NCBI GenBank assembly: GCA_000310025.1
Contig: FN649743.1
Coordinates: 3,954,943-4,018,942 of the forward strand
Source: Ectocarpus siliculosus
Taxonomy: Eukaryota > Sar > Phaeophyceae > Ectocarpales > Ectocarpaceae
Length of the DNA stretch: 64,000 nucleotides
Reading direction: 5' to 3'
This document shows, piece by piece, positions 24,793-34,900 of this stretch (positions are counted from its first letter, which is position 1; each line of letters starts with the position of its first letter). Made by a program: the position numbers and the translations under genes. The notes under the pieces were generated by a model. It saw only the letters and a list, made by a program, of their open reading frames with translations. It did not search any database and was not told the origin of the DNA.

Positions 24793-25496
24793 GGCACGCG
24801 TTGTGCAACAAAAGACTCATTATTACCTCAATGTCGTACCCTGTTTACACCCTTGCTCATGTGGGCGCGATTCGCGTGATGGTTAGCCGATGTGCTTGGA
24901 CATTTCTTGCCAAGCTGAGGATCGCCAAGGCCAGACACGGCAGGAAGTTACACATTGCAACGTGTCTACCACAGTGGCATAGTGCTTGCTTTGGACTACG
25001 AGTATGTAGAAAGGAAGAGACGAACCGACGCATTCAAGAGTTCGACATGAAGAAGTGGCACGGTTGTTGCTCGTGGGAGCACCGTCGACCGTTGCGGTCA
25101 CACCACAGATCTGCGATGATCAACGCGGTAATTCTTGCTAGCCAAAAGAGAGTGTTACCTTTATTTGTGCCTTAGTCTATCTGTTGTTCCTGCCGCGTGA
25201 GACATTCACATCAGCAGCACCTGATGGGGCATCACAACGTCGGTTCCAACGTGCCGCTCTCCGAAACTAACTTCCGAATATCTTGCGTCAGTCTCTCGAA
25301 ACAACACAAGCCCTCTAAACTTCAGTGTTGGACACTCTTCAACCGACAGCGTCGGACCCACGAAGTGTGCGTCCGGTACAGTACTTGCCATGGCGGATGT
25401 GTCAGCTTTTTGTATTCAACCACCGGTTTCTCGAGCGTTTCAAAATCGCTTGAGACGGAAAAATCACGAGATGAAACCAACCGGAGAACATGGGCG
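24793..25496. other. Downstream flank of the Sfi1-like gene
   Basis: Presumably the 3' UTR and intergenic DNA. Frames of up to 160 codons are open but show no domain or motif. I see no further gene here. Confidence 0.45.
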
Positions 25497-26207
25497 CGGT
25501 GGGGATCGCAGTACTTCCTCTTCAAAAAAACAGGAAACGCCTGGAAACGCCTGCATATCTCGGTTTTCCAAAGTCTAACTCCAGTACGAAACTACCATCG
25601 TAAATTAACCGCCCGCAGCGGTCGCTTGCGTGCAATGTTAGTAGCTGAGGTTGTACCCCTTGCGATACACTACAGACTAGCGGTCCGCGATTTTCCAAAC
25701 GATCCTTCTATCATCGAGTTCGGTGAGCTACAAGCTAGATTTTTGAAGCTGCTGTGCGGTCCAATTTTGAAACGCTTCAAGCACACAGTGAACACCAATC
25801 ACCGCCTATGTGAGTGTATGGGGCCGCGAACTTCAGCGCAGCTCTTCCCTCACATATCCAGCTGGTCACCATTGTCGATTTGAATGCCGAGGGTCATGCA
25901 TATGCATGTCCAGCCTTTAGGCAAAGGTGCTTGAAGCGTTTCAAGATTGGACCGCACAGCAGCTTCAAAAATCTAGCTTGTAGCTCACCGAACTCGATGA
26001 TAGAAGGATCGTTTGGAAAATCGCGGACCACTAGTCTGTAGTGTATCGCAAGGGGTACAACCTCAGCTACTAACATTGTACACAAGCGACCGCTGCGGGC
26101 GGTTAATTTACGATGGTAGTTTCGTACTGGAGTTAGACTTTGGAAAACCGAGATATGCAGGCGTTTCCTGGATTTTTCAGAGGAGGTAATTAATGCGATC
26201 CCCACCG
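25497..26207. mobile_element. 711-bp fold-back inverted repeat (MITE or foldback element)
   Basis: The arms are about 287 bp (25497-25783) and 280 bp (25928-26207), reverse complements of each other with few mismatches, and flank a 144-bp loop. The outer ends are cggtggggatcgc and gcgatccccaccg. The inner ends are gcttcaagca and tgcttgaagc. Both arms are open in the same protein frame, but that is a by-product of the symmetry. I see no transposase, so this is a non-autonomous fold-back element or a recent inverted duplication. Confidence 0.85.
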
Positions 26208-26803
26208 GGCACACGCGTAACAACAGCGGTATTTCTGATCCGAACGTGAGACAAAGCCGCGGTGGCGTCTTAGGTATAACTAGCAGAGTGTAGTGAAAAG
26301 GCTGACTAAAATTGACATGAAACGACGTCCATTGTTTTTCGAACCCCCCATTTTTTTTACTTGTCTTCGCTGCATATATATACCCCAACCAAGTACAATA
26401 ATAAGTACAACAAACAAGTAAGTACGTATTCGCTTCCTTTGCTCGAAGGAGCGTTTTCTTCGATTTCACTGTCGTGGTCGTTCGTGATTGTTAGTCGATT
26501 CGATTATAAACGTCGGAGCAGTCAGTCTCGTAGTCCGACCCTGAATGTGTGTTCGAAAACAGACGTGCAATATGCCGACAGCGTGACATCGGCCGAGGGC
26601 TCCGGGCATAAGATTGGACACATTGATTGATCCAAGACTATACTACTAGTCGTCTGTGTAGCTAACCATCAACGGAGAAATACGATTTGCCTTCGGCCGC
26701 CAAACAGCTCCGAACAATCGCGCGCCCACCCGCCGAGAAGTAAACACAACGGGTCGATCGCTGATTGAAGGCTCGACAACCATACACCACGAGACAGACC
26801 CCA

Positions 26804-26846
26804 CCAAAGGCTATGACTCTTTATATATAAAGAGTAGAGCCTTTGG
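26804..26846. repeat. 43-bp near-perfect palindrome
   Basis: The arms ccaaaggctatgactcttta and the matching tataaagagtagagcctttg differ at two pairs and meet at a TATATA centre. This could be a cruciform-forming site or joined element ends. Confidence 0.8.
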
Positions 26847-27887
26847 ACCCCACGGCACAATCAAAGGGACCACACGGACCACGCACCCTTCATACCCTGC
26901 TTTTACTAACACGAAGTACCACGAATCCACGTACCCCCCAATCCCGAACTAGGACAAGTGACACTGCACTGCTGTGACTGCCACCGCCAAGCCTCTGGTC
27001 TTTGGTGTGACAAGTTTCAGCGAAGACCTACAGGAGAAAAGGACGAGCTAGCTTATTCTTGAGTCGGGACGTGTGCCCACGCCCTCAGTGCCTGCTCCTT
27101 CAGCAGAACATCTTGCTATCACCAGAAAAGGCGGATAGCGGATACACTCTTCTCATCCTCGGGAAACAGCGGAAGAGGAACAGCTTTGCTCGAGGTGTGT
27201 GGTAATGGTAGACTCATCTCTGATAGAGGACGCTTGAGGGGGTATCGATCCATGTTGGCGCGCTAGGTGTGGGAACGGGTACGTATGTCGGCACACCAAG
27301 AGGTAGACAACAGGGGCGTTTCAGGCGGCGTGGATGCTTTGCTCGATGTGTTCGGGTTTTTTTGCTGTCAGGAGTGGCCGCTATTGTACGTTTTAAGAAC
27401 CTCTCATATCCGTTGGATACCCGCTCTCACCATATTGCTGCTGGAGAATGTCTACAGCAACGGTATGCCCACACGGCGGTCGCTTCTGTCGACCTCCACC
27501 CCTCCCCGTGGCGGCTGCTGTTGTTGCTGCTTCGGCACCCCCTTGACCGATCGAACGTGGAACATGACGGAGGTATTTTTTTGGCGCACGTATGTCTCGG
27601 GTCGTCTTTTTTTTTTTTGCTTCAGACGGAAATACTGTAGTTGTAGCCGAATGCTCGGCGGAGAGAGCGCATCAGAACGAGTCTCATATTGCAACCTAGC
27701 CACGGCATATCCTAGTCAAGGCATATCCAGTGAGAGGAGGTTCTCTTCTCCCCGTAGGTTCAGAGGCTGCTGCTAATTATCAGCCTCTTCGTTCCCATGT
27801 AGACACAACACCTATAAATCTGCCGGTGTGTTCGACTTCGCGCTGTTTTTGTTGGAGACATCTTGGTCCGCACACCTGCTGCCTCTC

Positions 27888-27890
<3 letters not shown>

Positions 27891-27923
<33 letters not shown>
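27891..27923 (+). repeat. (CTG)11 microsatellite
   Basis: Eleven CTG units in a row, outside any gene model. Confidence 0.95.
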
Positions 27924-27924
<1 letters not shown>

Positions 27925-29172
27925 GATGAGGCAAAGAAGCAAGGGGCTTCCTTCAAAGTTGGTTCGATACCCAAGGCAGTGCGTGAGCATACTGCTTGGG
28001 CTTGTCTAGCGATCAAGCACACGGTCGCAAGCCGGCCAGCCAGTACGTACGTAACGCAATGGACGATGGTGGTGATCGAAAAGCGAAAAGGGCCGGAAAT
28101 CAAAATGGCGGCACAGCAGCATCCATGCTTATGAACCCCGTATTTACACCCATTCTCATCAGCCACTCAACATGCCCGTGGACATGTAACAATAGCCCAA
28201 GGGTTTTGTCACGGACAGAAGCTTGACGATGAAGCTTCGTGGCTCATTTGTGCTTGGCAGCGGACCGCGTGGCGCACTACGGTGCATTGTACGCCAGGTC
28301 CTGCCGGCCTGTGAGTGAAAATTGCGGGAAGCGAGCGGTCCACACAGCAGACAGGGGCACTTTTCGGTGGAACGGGCAAGATACTGCTGTAGTTTGCGTG
28401 CCGCAGCAGCCGCAGCAGCCGATCGTCTGATGGCGGCGTGTGTACTTTTTTTTCCTGCCGCAAGTTTTTTGGTAGTAGATTGCACACCTTCCTTGTCCTA
28501 AGAGGTGCTTGGAAGTAGATACGAACGCGAAGGTTTTTTGTACAACACTGCTGTTGCATACCTGCCTCTCTTGCTTCCTTCCACATGGAAACGTTTGTGG
28601 ATGGATATATCATCTTCCCCAAGACAAGAATCGGAATCAATTTTGTACTTGATTCCAATGGTTGGCTTCCCCTTGGTGCGTACAGTATTGGACGAGTTGG
28701 CTCCCACATCCTACACCCCACCAGCGACAAGTACCCGCGCGGAACTTTGCTGGCCCGCAGCACCCGGCCGCTTGCTCTTGCTTCTGATTGCCGGTTCTCT
28801 CCTTAGTACAGGGGAAGTCGGTAGACACAGGTATGCATACCAAGTGTACAACGTACCTCTACTTGACCGACAATAACCAACCGCCGTGCTATGGATACGT
28901 ACGTAACACAACCTACCGTTTTTTCTGTGCAGGCAGACCACTCCACGTCCAAACGCATTGTATCATAGGTGGCACATCATTTTTTTTTGTCCGGCGGGCA
29001 GTGTAACACGGGGTTCAACACTACGTGTAGAACGCATGAAAACAGCAACGTAGAGACGCGAAACTAACTGAAACAGCCCTACAGCACTAGAAAAATCAAA
29101 CACCCCCACCCCGGCGCATCAATCCAACCACCACGATGCTCTGCAACTGTAGGCGTCAGCCGATTGATTGCA

Positions 29173-29805
29173 CTACGAGTCGGCAAACACTCTAATGTCT
29201 AACTGCCGTGCCGGTCTAGCGAATGTAGCTGCCAAGAATGCCATTTTCGCCTTGCGGAGAAAGTGCCCGGCGTCACCAATGCCACACGACTCTGCGTATT
29301 GTTCTAGAGGACCAAAAAATTCAGTCAGCTCCGCGAACGACGGCGGCGCCTTCTTCCCACCACCCCCCGCACTCTCAGAATCTTCGGTGCTGTCTAGCTC
29401 GTCGTCGTCGTCAGAAATGTATTCGTCCTCCTTGAAAGTGTTGTTAACCTTTTCCATGAAAATCTCCTTTGCGTCTTCAGACAGAGTTTCAGCAAACTCG
29501 GGTTGCTCCTCCAACCCGGCCCATGCCTCCACGGCCTTGATGGCCTTTTTCGCCGCGGCGCCATCTCCGGCAAGTTCGGATTCGGGCGAGGCACGCTTAG
29601 GCTGTTTCGAGGAGCCGTGTGTCTTCTGCTTCTTGGCGATGCACGGGTTGCAGACGCGGTGTATTTCGTGGCCGCCCTCCTCCTCTGGTTCACCACATAT
29701 CCCATGAAGCCTGCCACCGCAGCCAAGGCGACACTCGTGCCCATCTTTCTCTCCCAGTGGTCGGTTTGGGAGTTTACACAGTTCTTGGTCCGCGCAGACT
29801 AGCAT
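29173..29805 (-). CDS. Zinc-cluster protein with acidic middle and PIP-box-like end
   Basis: Single-exon frame of 210 aa starting at the ATG at 29805 (MLVCADQELCKLPN); the codons further upstream in frame are not ATG. Residues 4-60 hold a Cys/His-rich cluster with CADQELC, HECRLGCGGRLHGIC and HRVCNPC, a probable zinc-binding fold whose family I cannot name. A basic linker (KKQKTHGSSKQPKR) follows, then an Ala/Glu-rich helical part, an acidic stretch (EYISDDDDELDSTEDSESAG), and a C-terminal helix region ending AKMAFLAATFARPARQLDIR VFADS. The end contains QLDIRVF, close to a PCNA-interacting motif (QxxIxxF). Composition and lack of stops point to real coding. It may belong to a mobile-element-associated family; a row of small repeats lies just upstream of its start. 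Confidence 0.6.
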   Translation of the reverse strand: MLVCADQELCKLPNRPLGEKDGHECRLGCGGRLHGICGEPEEEGGHEIHRVCNPCIAKKQKTHGSSKQPKRASPESELAGDGAAAKKAIKAVEAWAGLEEQPEFAETLSEDAKEIFMEKVNNTFKEDEYISDDDDELDSTEDSESAGGGGKKAPPSFAELTEFFGPLEQYAESCGIGDAGHFLRKAKMAFLAATFARPARQLDIRVFADS

Positions 29806-29887
29806 GATACGTGTGGCGCCCACTGCTGAGAGTGTGTGTGGGCAGGTGTGGGGTGGCACAGCAGTAGTGGGGGCCCACTAGTTGGAA

Positions 29888-30055
29888 CTGCCACTGTTGG
29901 GTGTGTGTGATGCCCGAAATGCCACTATTGAGGGCCCCGTCCTCAATAGTGGCAAAGTGCCACTATATCGGGTTGAGTTTTTGCCAGGAGATTTTCATGC
30001 CACTATATCGGGCACTTTACTATTCAGGTTGCCACTATATCGGGCCACCTACTGT
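29888..30055. repeat. Cluster of 'gccactatatcggg' repeats with a hairpin
   Basis: Four or five copies of gccacta(t/t)atcggg-type words. They include a near-perfect hairpin gccactattgagg / cctcaatagtggc with a 6-7-nt loop near 29927-29960. They sit just upstream of the zinc-cluster gene start and may be ends of a terminal-inverted-repeat element. A related word (ccggcactattcaggg) occurs at 41762. Confidence 0.6.
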
Positions 30056-30399
30056 ACTGATATCTATGGTACGGAAGACGAGCGTTCGTGATTGCTTCGG
30101 TCCCGAACCGCAGTACAGTATGATGGTGGTGGGTTTCGGCCACGGGTAGCATATGAACTAATGGTAGTACAAGCGGAAGTATTCCAACAAAACAAGTTAT
30201 TGTCCCCGACGTGATGTTTCGGGTGCGGAGCAGATAGAAGTGCTCTGCTTCTTGTCGTCAATCACATTGGCAGCACGCTCCCGATACATAGTAATTGTAT
30301 TTTGGGCTGTATGTAGCATGAGGAGCGAGGAGAAGTTATCTGCCCTTCCATCTAGAGACTTGCCTGTTTCACAGAGGAGTCGTGCAAAACCACCGCCAT

Positions 30400-30485
30400 T
30401 TTTTGTTCTTCACTTCAAATCAGCGCTCACAGCACTAGTGCCGTTTACTCCAACCCGTGGTCACACAGAGGGCTCCTCTCTACTT
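30400..30485 (+). repeat. Dispersed repeat family 3, copy 1
   Basis: The stretch cttcacttcaaatcagcgct and the following ~60 bp match about 41893-41970 in a phosphatase intron (cttcacttcaaatccgcgct). A weaker partial match (cggtcacacggaagggttgc) lies at 39298. Confidence 0.6.
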
Positions 30486-31086
30486 TGGAAGGCCCTATTA
30501 CACAGTTTCGGGCTGGAGCCTACATTTTCAGGTTTCCAAGTGCAGCTTTCAGAATTGAAGCGGCGTTCCTTGGACCAGTCCTGGATGCCTAAGGTTTCAG
30601 ATGAGACGGGCTTGAAATGAAGTCACTGCTGTTTGTTGGGGGCTTCGAAGACATCGCCCTAGGTATCTCAATGAAGGCAAACTCTGCGACCGTAATACTA
30701 TAATACTGTGTGCACCACAACAGTAAGCGTTCGGGTGCCGTATGGACAGCGGCGCGCGTTCGTTCGTCTTTCTTTCCTGATCGTGAGGCGAAGCCGGATG
30801 GAGGGGCAAGAGAGACAGCTTGCAACCTGTTGCCTCCGACAAAGCATCCGAACCAGGACCACGAAAGAAGACCCCTCGTCACTTACAGCAGCAGCGTGAA
30901 GTTCTGCAAACTCGCGCCACAATCCCTGCGTTCGATCGCGTACGTAATTCATTTGGTGGCGCTCGTGTTGCTCCATGCAGGACAGTGCGTAGCCTTGTGC
31001 GCGTTATGGCTGTTTTCCGGACCACAGCAGGATGTGGTGGATCCTCCCCCCTATTACACATTCACATGTGAAGACAACAACAACAA

Positions 31087-31114
31087 CACACACACACACA
31101 CACACACACACACA
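31087..31114 (+). repeat. (AC)14 microsatellite
   Basis: A run of AC dinucleotides following a short CAA run. Confidence 0.95.
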
Positions 31115-31918
31115 TCACCCGGCGGGAGTGCTGTGAGCGCTGACTCCAAGTGGTGATTTCAAGTGGTGAAAACAAAGAAACCCGATGGGGTCACAACCCG
31201 AACAGGTGCCTTACGTGATGAATTCCGGGTCATTCATGTCGATCCCTCGCAGTACGTACGACAGAGGCGGTTAGTAGTGTTGTCCTGTACAGTACCTCTC
31301 AAGTAATACACCACCCGATTGGGCGATTTTACGTGCAGGCTGGGCATGACGTTCTGTTGGTGTGCTTCCAGGCCTTGATTTTCCGAGTGCTTTCGGAGGT
31401 AGGCTCGTGGCCATTTCTGAAGGTGTTCCACGGGCCTCGTTGCAATGCCGCTGACTGCTGGACATGTTTGAGGAGTTGGTTTGGGTCGTGTTTTGTCGGC
31501 TTTTGCAGCCGATTGTACCATCGCATTATTTGTTTGGGATGTTTCCTACCGTTGCACCCTGCAACACGTTCGATGTTCGTTGCAGCAATGAGTTAGCGGT
31601 CTCACGGTGGGCTCGTGTCCTCTCATGAAATAAACTGCGCGTTCCTTTTGCTTTTGAGAGGGGGGGGGGGGACACTAAGCCCTTCTCCGTGCCATGTGAC
31701 CCTTACCGCGGACCCCTTCACCGCTATCCCTGACGGCGTCGATGATCGCTTTCCCAGCAGCAGCCTGCAAATCTTGCCAAACCCCGATGTTTGCACGAGC
31801 GATGGTGGAGAGCGGCGGAGGAGACACGGCGCGTAGGCAGCCGCGGAAGCAGCAGCAGCAGCAGCAGCGACGGCAACAGCAAGGGCAACAACCGGGCCGA
31901 CCGAGCAGCAACGCCAGG

Positions 31919-34900
31919 ATGAGCAATCCCGCCGCGTGTTCTTCGTCGCTGTCGTCGCGCTCGGTGCTAGCGGCGGTGGCGGCGTTGGTGGTGGCGATGC
32001 TCGCGGGCGAGGCCGGCGCGGCGGACGCGGGCCTCCCGAGCGACTATAAGGTGGTGCACACGCATGTGGTGATGCGGCATGGGGAGCGCACGAGGCTGAG
32101 AAAGGACACGGAGACGGAGTTCGGCGACAGCGACGGCGTGGCGGTGAGTTTCTTTGAGACCGTTTTTGGAAATGTACCCCACACAGAGTGTAGAGGGGGG
32201 AGCGGAGGGCTCCAGACTATCTTCCGTTGTTTTCAATTGGCCTGCGGACTCGTGTCCATTTTATTTGAGAATACCTTTTTAGAGTAAGTTTGCATGTGAC
32301 CACGGGAATCGACAGATGTTAGCTCAGGTACTGGGTAGAGAGGTTGGAACGGTTTTTGATGTGAAGACAGCAACAAATCAACAACAACAACAACAACAAC
32401 AACAAGATGCCATCTCAGAAAGACTACCCTTTCGAGATATAACCACCGTCAAGTCTTTACGGCAGTGAGTAGGAGGGAAACCGGCTGGAACTGGGCAATC
32501 TTTGTCCCTACTGCTCTTTGAAGAGGAAGAAGGTCGGCACGCTTGTCGTGCCTCTTGTTGTTAGGGCTGTCTTCGTTTACGCTGCTGCATTCCGTTCCCG
32601 ATGTACGTTTTCGATTGATGTCCTGGTGAGCGACAACATCCACAGTCGTGAGTGATTCCAGGCCGTTTGCTGACATCAGATTTTCTGCTACACTTCTTGA
32701 AGTAAGCAGTACCTGGTATGTATGAAGCACCACCACCATTTTTCGTCTCCTACCGTTTGCCGTATTTTGTCAGTTTTTTTTTGCACCTTTCGGTCATTGG
32801 AGTGTTTTCAAGAATGTGTGCAAGGTGATGGAAAGTTGTTTTGGTAACAAGCGTGTTGTGCGGCCAGGTGTGGTCGTGTGGTTGTCGTGCAAGAATTCGC
32901 CTCCGGTGAAGGAGACTAGGATACGCCTCAAAGAATGATAAACACAAGCATTGTATTCCTGGATGTGGACTCGAGCGAAGAATAGGCTCGTTGTGGACGA
33001 AGGTCTCGGCTGCTGCTATGTTGTGCAGCAGCCATGGCGTGGGATATCCTTGTTTTTTATAACCTGGGTGATGAAGTGAAGCTTGGGCGTTTGTGTTCGG
33101 ACGGGTGCGACACCGATTCGATTCGATCCGATTCACAAACAAACACAACACACCATTGCTTTTGGTGTCGCGGTGGGGTAACGGGTTACCACGATAGATA
33201 GCCCGAGACGGCGATGACATCTTACGACCGGTCTTGCGGTCCTCAAACCGCCAATATCAGTACAGCTGGCGCCCGCACTTTTGACCCTCTAGTGTTGGCT
33301 GAGGCTGAGGCGGAGGTTCTTACCGTATTCCTGGGGTCATGCTACGAATGGCCGCTATATAGGTTTGAGTGTAAGGGTTCTGAACCGGGCTCACAATGGT
33401 GCTAAAGTTCTTAGGCTTCGACGCCCAAATGCTTCTTCAGTGGGGGCGCTAGCGGTAAGTGGTCAGTTGGCGTGAACTTGTTTGTTGCGTTGGGCGTGAA
33501 ACTGTGTCGTCCTTGGTGCGCCAAGGGCGCCGCGGCACGTTGCGATGTCATGGTAGGAATCCGTGTGTCGTGGTGTCTGACCGATGAATGCCTGGACCTT
33601 CCCTTTTTCGCTCGTTCCGCGATCTGATCTGCAGCTCACCAACGTGGGTGAGGAGCAGTGTTACGACCTTGGGAAGCAGCTCCGGGAGAGGTATCTCCCG
33701 GCCAGCAACTCTGCGGAGTACACGACGACTATCGAAGGGCTGACGTTGTGGTATGATGCGGACCGAGTGCAGGTGATTCACGATAGATACCACCCCGCTC
33801 GGCGTTTGCCATCGGGATTGGGTTTTCGTCGCTTGGCAACGACGTTGTAAAACAAGCCAATTCACTTCGTGAACTCGGCATCCAGGTTACCGTTTTTTTG
33901 GTTTTTTCTACCTCGTTTTTTTTTTTTGGGCGGCAACCATAATGGTGGTCGAGTAGATCATGTTGTGCGGGGTGGAGGACCCTCACTCCGCGCAACGGGG
34001 GATGATCGCACCACGTTGTGTTAAAATGGTCAAGCACCCTCGAGGCAGTTACACAGTGCTTACAACTGTCTCTGGAAGTGAAAGCACCAGAAAATAAATT
34101 AAGTCATACGTAGCTGTCATCCGTACGCAAGGAAGTAAGCACAAGATGCCGAACACCCTTAGCAGGATGCAGCTCACCCTCCATGCGACTCGCCAAATAC
34201 CTCACGGTGCTTCGCGCTTGGTGATGTGAGAGCCTGGTCCGGTGAGAACCCGGCATGCTCCGTCCCGGCTTTGTAGGGATGCGAGGTCAATGGTCAAACG
34301 ACTACTGCATGCACGACTATGAGTACACCCCCCCCCCCCCCCTAACCCCCAAAGGGGAATGGTCCCCAAGAAAATCAAACGGGTTTCCTTGGCCATTTTC
34401 TCCAGGAGAACGCTATGATCGCAACCATCTGTATTCGGAAAGTGGTCCAGCGTACATGGTACGATCTCAGGAAAAACCAGGGTCGCTGTCGGCGCCCATC
34501 CCCGCTAATCGAAATTTGGTCCGGAAATCAGTTGGGGTTCGCGCCTCCTTCAAATCATGGATACAGGGAGCAAAGGGGGCAACCCGTACCGCCAGAAAAA
34601 AATCGCTCAACAGCGACCCCCCCCCCCCCAAAAAAAAAAAATCCACTCCCAATGGAACAATGGAGGGCGAAAGGGGATTGGTGCCGCCCCATGGGGAAAA
34701 CCCCCTTTCACTTTTCGCACACCGCGGTCTCCCCGGGTAACTTGGGCTCCCCCCGTCCGTCGGGGGCCAAGAATGGCATCCCGTCCACCGCCCTCCCCCC
34801 CACCTGGGAGAAGAAAAATCAAACCCCTTTGNNNNNNNNNNNNNNNNNNNNNNNNNNNNNNNNNNNNNNNNNNNNNNNNNNNNNNNNNNNNNNNNNNNNN

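Larger units (their letters stand above)
26208..29172. other. Non-genic region, about 3 kb
   Basis: Contains the 43-bp palindrome at 26804-26846 and a CTG repeat at 27891-27923. Around 26960-27060 one frame reads CCDCHRQASGLWCDKFQRRP before a stop, which could be a decayed zinc-binding fragment. No exon model could be built. Confidence 0.4.
30056..31918. other. Region upstream of the phosphatase gene
   Basis: No gene could be supported. It contains one copy of a dispersed repeat (30400-30485) and an (AC)n tract. Positions 31742-31918 are open in frame with the phosphatase and Gln-rich, but I treat them as 5' UTR because the signal peptide starts at 31919. Confidence 0.45.

Noticed and set aside
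25197-25883. 228-codon plus-strand ORF and its partner on the minus strand (25894-26469) with the same peptide.
   Set aside because: The shared peptide is created by the two arms of the inverted repeat; it is not a gene pair.
31742-31918. Upstream in-frame ATG extending the phosphatase by 59 Gln-rich residues.
   Set aside because: The extension would bury the signal peptide. The ATG at 31919 places it correctly.
34345-34830. Open frames of more than 200 codons around the second gap.
   Set aside because: They pass through Ns and homopolymer-rich, probably low-quality sequence inside an intron.
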